Positions 40,223-46,535 of a DNA stretch of 46,535 nt are shown one piece after another. Source of the stretch: Armatimonadota bacterium. GTDB taxonomy: Bacteria > Armatimonadota > JADLDR01. The stretch's first letter is position 1; the number at the start of each line of letters is the position of its first letter. The notes beneath the pieces are model-generated. The model was given only the letters and a program-made list of their open reading frames with translations, was not told the origin of the DNA and made no database searches. A program made the translations under genes and the position numbers. The stretch is taken from positions 1 through 46,535 of the forward strand of contig JADLDR010000189.1 in NCBI GenBank assembly GCA_020846535.1, read 5' to 3'.

Positions 40223-42436
40223 ATGCCCTCGAAGGAGGCGAACAGGGAGATGAGCCTTTTAGCGCATTTTGAGGCGACGGTCAGCAGCGTGAAGAGCGAG
40301 GCCCGCCTGTACCCCGTCGTAGTCCGGGAGGCGGTACGGATCGCCGGAGCGAAGGCGGGCTGCCTCTGGCGCTATCTGCCGCGTCAGGACAGGCTCGAAC
40401 CCGTGGCCTGCTGGGGCGGCAAGCCTGAAGAATGGCCCCCGGATACCCTGGCCGCTTATTTCCATAACCGCAAGCCCGGCGTCCCGCCCGATATCGCGAT
40501 GGCCGCCATCTCCGCCGTATCGGAGCGGGCAGGGATCATCGCTATCCGCTGCGGCGGGGCGCTTCCGCCGGAAAGCGGAAAGCTGCTTCTGCGGCTAGCC
40601 CGCCGGGCCGGGGAGTCCCTGGAACGGCTGAGGGCCGGGAGAGCCGAAGAGCTTTACGGCCGGATCGCCACCCGGCTCATCGAGGGCCTGCGCCCAAACG
40701 ATATCCTCTATCATATCCTGGACGCCATGCACGCTCTGACCGGCTACGACCACAGCGGGGCCGTGATGATGCTGGACGATTCCCGCAGCCGTCTCGCCCT
40801 GAAGGCGGAAAAGGAGGTCTGGCAAAAGGAGAAGAGCGCCCTCATCGGTCGCCTGGCTTTCATCGAACCGGCCCTGGCCGACCGGCTCCTGGAAGTGGAA
40901 TCCATATCCCTCACCCGTGAGCCAGGCAATTCCTGGCGCGGTTCCCCGGAGGCGATGGCGATGGCTCCTCTTCTGGCTTACCACCGGTGGCCTCCGGAGC
41001 AGGCGATCCTGGCTGTCCCCTTGCGGTTCCAGGGCAAGCTGGTCGGGATTCTGAAGATCTCCTCCGCCCGCCCCTTTCCCTTTACGTCCCGCGAGGCAAC
41101 TCTCGCCGTCCGGCTGGGGCATCTGGCCGCAGCGGCCATCGACCGGCTGCTGCGCCAGACAGAGGCCCAGGAATACCTGGACGCCCTTCTCTGGGTGGAA
41201 AGCCAGCTTGCCTCCGGCCCGGAAAGCAGGCAGGTGATGCAGGGAATCGCCCGTGAGGTCATGGCAACGATGGGCTACTCGATTTGCGCCCTTCGCTTTC
41301 CGGACGACCGGGGCCGCCTGGCGATCCGCTCCTGCTCCGGCCTGCCCGCCTCCTATCTCGACAACTCGGCCTACACCCTCCCCGCCGACCGCGAGCCGTA
41401 CGCCTCTCTCCTGGAAAATGGCAAGCCCTATATTCTGGAACGTTTGAGCGAGCCGCCCCCGGGTCTATATCTTCCCGACTATGCCCGCCGGGAAGGGATC
41501 GCTTCCATGCTGATCCTTCCGATCTTTCTGGAGGACCAGGCCACCGGGGTGATGGAGGCTTATACCGGATCGTCCCATGTCTTCACAGGAGAGGAAATCC
41601 GCCTTCTTTCGATCTTCGCTAACCAGGCCGCCGCCGCAGCGCGGCTCGGAAAGGCATCCGCCCGGATACAGCGCCTTCAGGACGAAATCCGGCAGACCCA
41701 CGACCGGCTGGCCGGAGAAAGCCGCAGGCGGGCCATCGTCCTCCTCCCCCCCGAGCGCCTGGACCATCCGCGCTTTACCCTTTTGGGCCAATCGGACCCG
41801 GCTCAAGAGGCCGGGGGCAATTTCTTCCGGATCATCCCTGCCGGTGAGACAAAAGCCGCCGTCATTGCAGGCGATGTGACGGGAAAAGGCATGGCCGCCC
41901 TGCCGCATATGACCATGGCGATGACTTATCTGGCGGCGCAAGCGCCGCTTCACACTTCCCCGGCGCGTCTCCTGGAGGCGGCCAATGCCTTCTTATTTCC
42001 ACTGTTCGAGAGAGAAGGCATCCGGGCCGACGCCGCCTCCGCTTTTCTCGATCTCTCCACCGGCGATTTGCTCCTCTCCGGGGCGGGCGCGCCCGGCTGC
42101 ATCTGGCAGCCCGCCCGCGAAAAACCGCAAATTCTGACCTGGGATTCTCCCCCGCTGGCCGCACAGCCCGCAGCGCAATATGCCGACATCGCGCTCGGCC
42201 TCGGCGCTGGCGACCGCCTTCTGTTCGCCAGTTCGGGCTGCTCCGAGGCTGCCGACCGCCACCGGACACCTCTTGGCGCTCACGGCCTGGCCCACTGGCT
42301 ATCCCGGTGGCGACGTTTCTCCCCTGAAACCATCCTCGACAAGTTCTTCCATGCCCTCGACCGCTATATCGCCGACCGCCGCTACCGCGACGACCTCACA
42401 ATAGTGCTTCTCTCCGGCAACGAAAACCCGGAATAA
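40223..42436 (+). CDS. GAF-domain protein with degenerate SpoIIE/PP2C-type phosphatase domain
   Basis: 737 residues. Residues about 20-140 resemble a short GAF-like unit, and about 145-315 and 335-475 are two GAF domains ('ILYHILDAMHALTGYDHSGA', 'IAREVMATMGYSICALRFP'). A short coiled linker (480-500) leads to a SpoIIE-type Ser/Thr phosphatase domain (505-730). Usual RsbU-like metal ligands are only partly kept: 'GDVTGKG' (D551) and 'RDDLT' (D723/D724) are present, but the GGDFYD-type motif reads GGNFFR (N533, R536) and the TDGxxE-type motif reads SSGCSE (S671). It is probably an anti-anti-sigma regulator phosphatase relative with altered or lost activity. Start ATG 40223 follows ggagg; promoter at 40159. 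Confidence 0.85.
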   Translation: MPSKEANREMSLLAHFEATVSSVKSEARLYPVVVREAVRIAGAKAGCLWRYLPRQDRLEPVACWGGKPEEWPPDTLAAYFHNRKPGVPPDIAMAAISAVSERAGIIAIRCGGALPPESGKLLLRLARRAGESLERLRAGRAEELYGRIATRLIEGLRPNDILYHILDAMHALTGYDHSGAVMMLDDSRSRLALKAEKEVWQKEKSALIGRLAFIEPALADRLLEVESISLTREPGNSWRGSPEAMAMAPLLAYHRWPPEQAILAVPLRFQGKLVGILKISSARPFPFTSREATLAVRLGHLAAAAIDRLLRQTEAQEYLDALLWVESQLASGPESRQVMQGIAREVMATMGYSICALRFPDDRGRLAIRSCSGLPASYLDNSAYTLPADREPYASLLENGKPYILERLSEPPPGLYLPDYARREGIASMLILPIFLEDQATGVMEAYTGSSHVFTGEEIRLLSIFANQAAAAARLGKASARIQRLQDEIRQTHDRLAGESRRRAIVLLPPERLDHPRFTLLGQSDPAQEAGGNFFRIIPAGETKAAVIAGDVTGKGMAALPHMTMAMTYLAAQAPLHTSPARLLEAANAFLFPLFEREGIRADAASAFLDLSTGDLLLSGAGAPGCIWQPAREKPQILTWDSPPLAAQPAAQYADIALGLGAGDRLLFASSGCSEAADRHRTPLGAHGLAHWLSRWRRFSPETILDKFFHALDRYIADRRYRDDLTIVLLSGNENPE

Positions 42437-42704
42437 TATCGTCAAGCTGTGCATCCAGGAGATTTTCAAAACCAGGCCTTTCGCTTGTCTGTCCTTGTAA
42501 GGAGCATAAGATTGGCGGCCATTTCCATCGTCCCCCAGATATGTCGATGCAGTCTGCGACTGATCGAGCGCCAAGCGAAAGTCCTAAAAATAACCCCAGC
42601 TGCCACCTACCTAACCCGGGGCCAGTCCCGTTTTCCGCTGTAGGGGCGCGATTCGGATGGGTAGCAACTTGGGTTAAAAATATATCATGCGAAAAGGAGT
42701 AGCG
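42437..42704. other. Gap upstream of the AGE gene; holds a fragment of the 9827 palindrome
   Basis: No reading frame of note. tcgatgcagtctgcga (42544-42559) is identical to 9826-9841, one end of the palindromic element after the barrel gene. A short taggggcg near 42642 recalls the small intergenic palindromes without its partner arm. No clear promoter was found. Confidence 0.4.
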
Positions 42705-43886
42705 ATGAACGCCGATCTTATCCGCTCTCATTTGCTGGAAAGGATCTTGCCGTTCTGGGAGCGTCATTCGATTGACCGGGAGGCGGGCGGATTCTGGACC
42801 CAACTGGCCCGCGACGGCTCCCGGGTGGGAGCCGGGCGGAAGATGCTGGTGATGCAGGCCCGCATGATCTATGCCTTCGCCACCGCCTATCGGCTGACCG
42901 GGGAGGAAAGATACCTGGAAATCGCCTCATGCGGGGCGGACTTCCTCAGAGGCCGCTTCCGCGACACCCGGCACGGCGGATGGTTCTGGGCCGCCGACCG
43001 CGCCGGGGAGCCGATAGACCGCTCCAAGCGCGTTTACGGACAGGCGTTCGTCGCCTACGCCCTCGCCGAATACGGACGACTTGCCGGAGACAGCCAGGCC
43101 GTCGCCGAGGCCGGGGAAACGCTGCTCTGGATGGAAGAGTTCTGTCAAGACAGGGAAAACGGCGGGCTTATCCTGGCGCTGACCGAAGCGGGCCAGCCGA
43201 CCGACACCACCAAGCGCCTCGACATCCACCTGCACGCCATGGAGGCGGCCTTCGCCCTCTACCACGCCACCGGGGAGAAACGCTTCCTCGCCACCCTCCG
43301 CCTTCTGTGCGATACCATCCGGGATCACATGCAGGCGGACGGCGGGCGCTGCCTGCGGGAGTGGTTCCTGGCCGATTGGCGGGAGAACCTTGCCGCCACC
43401 AGAGGTGATATCGGCATCGGGCACAACCTGGAAGCCGCCTGGTTCCTGACCGCCGCCTCGGCGGCGCTGGAGGACCCCTCCTACCGCCCGCTGGCCGACC
43501 GCTGCCTTGAGTTCGCCCTGTGCTGGGGCTGGGACGCCCAAAGCGGCGGCTTCTTCGACAACGCCGCCCCGGACGGAAGGATCACCCGCTCCACCAAAAT
43601 CTGGTGGGTTCAGGCCGAAGGCTTCGGGGCGCTCTCTCTGGCCTACCGGCTCACCGGGCAGCTGGCATACCTCGAATACCTGGAGCGTTTGTGGCGATTC
43701 TGCTCCGCCTCCTTCCACGACGCGCAATTCGGCGAATGGTATACTTACCTGGACGCCGACGGCGGGGCGCTGGACGACCACAAGGGAAGCGACTGGAAGG
43801 CGGCCTACCATATCGTCCAGGGACTGGCTCATGCCTGGTGGAATCTGACCGCTTCCGGTGGACAGGGGGTGGATTTTTGCTTGTAG
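42705..43886 (+). CDS. AGE-family sugar epimerase/isomerase (N-acylglucosamine 2-epimerase type)
   Basis: 393 residues of (alpha/alpha)6 barrel. 'GGWFWAADRAGEPIDRSKRV', 'YGQAFVAYALAEYGRLAGD', 'DIHLHAMEAAFALY', 'GIGHNLEAAWFL' and 'KIWWVQAEGFGALSLAYRLT' are the histidine- and aromatic-rich motifs of the family, which interconverts N-acylglucosamine and N-acylmannosamine, or mannose and fructose, or cellobiose isomers. The substrate cannot be told from sequence by eye. Start ATG 42705 has aaaggag before it. It could work with the BadF kinase and sialidase-like proteins in amino-sugar use, which is inference. Confidence 0.9.
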   Translation: MNADLIRSHLLERILPFWERHSIDREAGGFWTQLARDGSRVGAGRKMLVMQARMIYAFATAYRLTGEERYLEIASCGADFLRGRFRDTRHGGWFWAADRAGEPIDRSKRVYGQAFVAYALAEYGRLAGDSQAVAEAGETLLWMEEFCQDRENGGLILALTEAGQPTDTTKRLDIHLHAMEAAFALYHATGEKRFLATLRLLCDTIRDHMQADGGRCLREWFLADWRENLAATRGDIGIGHNLEAAWFLTAASAALEDPSYRPLADRCLEFALCWGWDAQSGGFFDNAAPDGRITRSTKIWWVQAEGFGALSLAYRLTGQLAYLEYLERLWRFCSASFHDAQFGEWYTYLDADGGALDDHKGSDWKAAYHIVQGLAHAWWNLTASGGQGVDFCL

Positions 43887-43965
43887 CGCCCCGGAACTCC
43901 TGGACCTTCCGGCTCATTGACGGTCGATGCCGAGGCCTGGCCGCTATAAGCCTGACTGCCGCATT

Positions 43966-45067
43966 CTAGGTCGGCTCCTTGTCCGGGGCATCCGGCCCGG
44001 CATTATCGCTCTGCCGGGCTGCCAGTTGTTCCCGGGCCTGACGGATCGCGGCTTGCGGACGGGCCGCCAGAAGTGGCCGGGGAATCTGTGCGGTGAGATA
44101 CTCCGCCACCCGGATCTCGCCTTCCTCCAGAGACAGCAGTTCCATGACCTCTCTGCTTTTTTGGGCGCACAGAATCAGTCCCACCGGAGCCTCTTCCCCT
44201 GCCTTGCGCTCATAGCGATCCAGCCAGCGCAGATAGATCTCTATCTGGCCTTTATCGGCAGCCCGGAATCGATCCAGCTTCAAATCGATAGCGACCAGGC
44301 GGCGGAGAGTGCGGTGGTAAAAGAGGAGATCCAGGTAGTAATCCTCCTCGTCTATGGTCATTCGCTTCTGGCGGGCGACAAAGGAGAAATCGCTGCCGAG
44401 TTCCATGAGGAACTCTTGTAATTCGCGCAGGATGGCTGCTTCGAGATCCTTTTCGCTGTAGGCGTCGGCCAAGCCCAGAAAGTCCAGAAAGATACGGGTC
44501 GCGAAAGATGAGATCAGGAGTCATCCGATCTTCGTCGCGCAGGGTTTGCAGCTCCTGACGCGCCAGGTCTTCCGGCTTCCGGGAGAAAGCGGTGTGCTGG
44601 TAGAGTACCCCATCGATCCGCGCCCGCAATGTTCGCACGCTCCACCGCTCCAAACGGCACATCTCGGCATAGAATTCGCGCTCCAGGGGATCGGGGAGGT
44701 ATAGGATTTCCTTAAAATGCGACCATCCCAATTGTCTCGACAGCGTAGAGACAATTTCGTCATCCGGAAACACTTCGGCGAAGCGGATCATGTGCCGGAG
44801 GGTTTTGGCGGAAAAGCCCTTTCCGAACTCGGCAGTCAGCCGGTCGGCCATCGTTTGAAGGAGATGCTGCCCGTATTCGGCCCTCTCACTGCCTATCACC
44901 TGCCGGAGCCGAACGCCCAAGGCATGGTGGAGCCGGACAAGCTCCGTATTCACGGCGGCGGTACGGGCGCGGGCGGCGGCGATCAGGCCGCGCATCTCCT
45001 CCAGAAGCGCCGGGGTGGGCTGGGCCGACGCAAGGGTGCTATCGGCGCAGCAGGGTCGGGTGGTCAT
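43966..45067 (-). pseudogene. DUF1016 (YhcG-type) nuclease gene with one frameshift
   Basis: Start ATG 45067 (gggag before it). The DUF1016 N-domain runs intact ('AVNTELVRLHHALGVRLRQV', 'LTAEFGKGFSAKTLRHMIRF', 'QLGWSHFKEILYLPDPLERE'). Near 44488-44493 one extra base shifts the frame at DPY/LxFLGL; ignoring it restores 'DPYFLDFLGL', then 'ADAYSEKDLEAAILRELQEF' and the nuclease domain with 'FVARQKRMTIDEEDYYLDLL' and 'FYHRTLRRLVAIDLKLDRFR', where the PDDEXK-type acidic residues sit. It ends at 43966. Everything else looks intact, so the shift is recent or a sequencing error. Confidence 0.85.
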
Positions 45068-45562
45068 GATGTGGTCTCCCGGGTTCTTCGTTGGAAAGTA
45101 GATTCGGTCCGTCCAACTCCGCTTCCACAGCTTCAACGGACGGCAACCGCCCTTGCAGATGTTCGGGCAGCGCCTGGGTCAGCCGGTATTTTGGACATTG
45201 CGGCCCCAGGGAATTTGTGCAACAAGCTGTTGCACAATTGCCTCGTCCGGCCAGGCTTCGGACAAGGAGCGCATATACTTCAAGTTCCGGTGCGATAAGC
45301 CGGTCATGTCCGGATAGGCGCGTTTCAGGTCGGCGGAGAGCCGCTCGATCACTTTAGCGCCCCAGCCGTGGCGCTGCTGGCGATCCAGGATATCGCGCCC
45401 GATCTGCCAGTAGAGCAGTGCCATCTCCCGGTTGACCGACAGGGCGGCCCGGACCCGGGCGGTGGCGATCCGCTCCTTGATGGGCTCGATCAATTCGCGG
45501 TATCCCCCGTTGATCGGGGCCAATTCATCGCAACCTCCTTGCAAAAGAAGCAGGCCGTTCAC
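45019..45562 (-). pseudogene. DUF1016 (YhcG-type) gene remnant with internal deletion
   Basis: The N-terminal part (45562 to about 45195) is a different DUF1016 subgroup: 'RIATARVRAALSVNREMALL', 'YWQIGRDILDRQQRHGWGAK', 'LSHRNLKYMRSLSEAWPDEA' and 'VAQIPWG'. From about 45194, in another frame, the family's C-terminal end appears ('KYRLTQALPEHLQGRLPSVE', 'AVEAELDG') and stops at 45019. About 200 residues containing the nuclease are missing. Its 3' end overlaps the start of the next DUF1016 gene. Confidence 0.8.
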
Positions 45563-45790
45563 TTTGGGAAGCCCGCAGCACGTGAGCGACAGCCTTATTC
45601 CGGCGGCTCATACCGAAAGCCGATGCAACCCGTCCAATCTTGGCCGCCTTGCATCAAATGGCTATTTACATTGTACGCATGGCAGGGAAGACTGCCAAGT
45701 GTGCGGAAGGTATATCATATTGCGCTGGGGTCGGTTCTTGCGTGGCGAAATGGGATGGCTTCAGGCACGAGGAGAACGGACTTTTGCTTT
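45563..45790. other. Gap without gene between the DUF1016 remnant and the terminator
   Basis: The remnant on the minus strand is preceded by aaggagg near 45537-45531, so the promoter of the old gene should lie here, but no good -35/-10 pair was found. Nothing else is seen. Confidence 0.35.
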
Positions 45791-45839
45791 TAGAGAAAAC
45801 AAAAGCCTCGGGGATCCCCCGAGGCTTTTGTTTTCTCTA
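45791..45839. terminator. Strong bidirectional intrinsic terminator
   Basis: A perfect 23-bp stem with a 3-base loop (45791-45813 with 45817-45839), core caaaagcctcgggg, with A-rich and T-rich ends. It lies just after the pseudopilin gene (minus strand). Confidence 0.9.
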
Positions 45840-45851
45840 ATACCGATTACC

Positions 45852-46535
45852 TTACGCTGGCCGCTGAGGATCGCCGAAGTGTCCCCAAAGTTCCTTGCCT
45901 TTCTCCTTGATGCCCCCGATCTGCTCCGGCCTGAACCACTTCGCATGACCGTCCGCAAATACGAAGTTACCGCCACCTTGATGCCGCACGGTCAGCGCAT
46001 TGCTATCCCCGAGCGGCCCGGCGCACGCAGTATCCGGGAAGCAAATAGTGCAGTAGAGCGCAGGCCAGCCTGCCCCTGCCGTTCCGCATGTGTTCGTCCC
46101 GTTGGTTGGCACTCCAGCATCCCCTAATACCATCGTTTCCGCAGGACGCTCGATGGAGGCAAGGGTACGCGGGCTTACACAGGCACCGGAATTTGGCAGA
46201 GGCTGCATACATCGAAGCATGTGGCGATAGTTTACCCCGTACCCGTCACAGCGATATGACAACGATCCGCTGGACTTCGGCGCACTCGGGCAATGATATA
46301 CGGCTTCATTTTTGATGTAGGTTTGCAGGATGTAAGGCCACTGATGCTCCGGCGCACACGGGTATTCGACGTAGGGCAGAAATGCCTCGTCATAATCCTG
46401 GGCATACATCATTACAGCATTGGCAAGCTGCTTGCAGTTGGAGAGGCAGGAGATGGCGCGGGCCTTTTCTCTGGCCTGGGCAAATACAGGAAAGAGAATC
46501 GCCGCCAATATCGCTATGATGGCGATAACCACTAG
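45852..46535 (-). CDS. Type II pseudopilin-like protein with H-X9-DG motif, 5' end outside window
   Basis: About 227 residues are visible. The first ones ([18 protein letters not shown]) are the hydrophobic helix of the prepilin N-terminus; the cleavage site lies beyond the window edge, so it is 5' partial. '[20 protein letters not shown]' is shared with the gene at 10787-11518, and '[17 protein letters not shown]' is the H-X9-DG motif. Cysteine-rich like its sister. It ends just before the strong terminator at 45791-45839. Confidence 0.88.
   Translation of the reverse strand, partial: LVVIAIIAILAAILFPVFAQAREKARAISCLSNCKQLANAVMMYAQDYDEAFLPYVEYPCAPEHQWPYILQTYIKNEAVYHCPSAPKSSGSLSYRCDGYGVNYRHMLRCMQPLPNSGACVSPRTLASIERPAETMVLGDAGVPTNGTNTCGTAGAGWPALYCTICFPDTACAGPLGDSNALTVRHQGGGNFVFADGHAKWFRPEQIGGIKEKGKELWGHFGDPQRPA

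Noticed and set aside
1..46535. CRISPR arrays, tRNA and rRNA genes
   Set aside because: No regularly spaced direct repeats, no tRNA-like T-arm and acceptor pairs and no rRNA stretches were recognised by eye; a tRNAscan-type search would settle it.

Overview
The window looks like chromosomal DNA of a high-GC, diderm, flagellated bacterium, most probably a member of Armatimonadota. This is an inference from several signs: two type-II-pseudopilin-like proteins with the H-X9-DG motif and an '[10 protein letters not shown]' stretch, a DUF6785-type permease, uroporphyrinogen-decarboxylase-like proteins outside any heme context, outer-membrane and L/P-ring flagellar genes, and menaquinone synthesis by the futalosine route.

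Layout. Positions 1-10560 hold the start of an IS630-type transposase (minus), a decayed URO-D-like gene, a DUF6785 permease, an unknown coiled-coil protein with dapF, surE, a divergent outer-membrane beta-barrel protein and a hicBA toxin-antitoxin pair. Positions 10787-21236 hold an H-X9-DG pseudopilin (minus) and then a plus-strand flagellar rod/ring/filament-junction cluster: flgF, flgG, flgA, flgH, flgI, flgJ, a GGDEF fragment, flgN, flgK, flgL, fliW and csrA. The cluster ends at a strong bidirectional terminator shared with tyrS. Positions 21268-29107 hold tyrS, a zinc-ribbon protein with four HTH-like repeats, mqnP-like and mqnA, rsgA, a tiny promoter-SD-ORF-terminator unit on the minus strand, a class II glutamine amidotransferase and a membrane protein. 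Positions 29087-32586 are an accessory patch: an orphan DUF5615 PIN-like protein, a BadF-type kinase, a vapBC-like pair, a lipoprotein and a truncated DUF1016 nuclease. Positions 32631-43886 are rich in carbohydrate genes: an Asp-box sialidase-like protein, an intact URO-D-like protein, a toroid plus membrane-protein pair, xylulokinase with an ABC-2-type permease, a divergent GAF/SpoIIE-phosphatase-like regulator and an AGE-family epimerase. The end of the window holds two more broken DUF1016 genes and a second pseudopilin that runs off the edge.

How the genes work together. The flagellar block encodes distal rod, L and P rings, rod-cap function, the FlgN chaperone, the two junction proteins and the FliW-CsrA switch that ties flagellin translation to export. 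Sigma-70-like promoters (TTGACA-like, 17-18 bp spacing, TATAAT-like) are easy to see upstream of many genes, but none was clear for the flagellar cluster.

Points most worth a second look: a roughly 140-nt minus-strand unit between rsgA and the amidotransferase that encodes an 11-residue peptide; a GGDEF fragment lying where flgM often lies; a SpoIIE-type phosphatase that has lost metal ligands; three independently damaged DUF1016 genes; a four-fold HTH-repeat protein; a long structured pilin leader; and several palindromic intergenic elements, one with terminal inverted repeats inside the flagellar operon.
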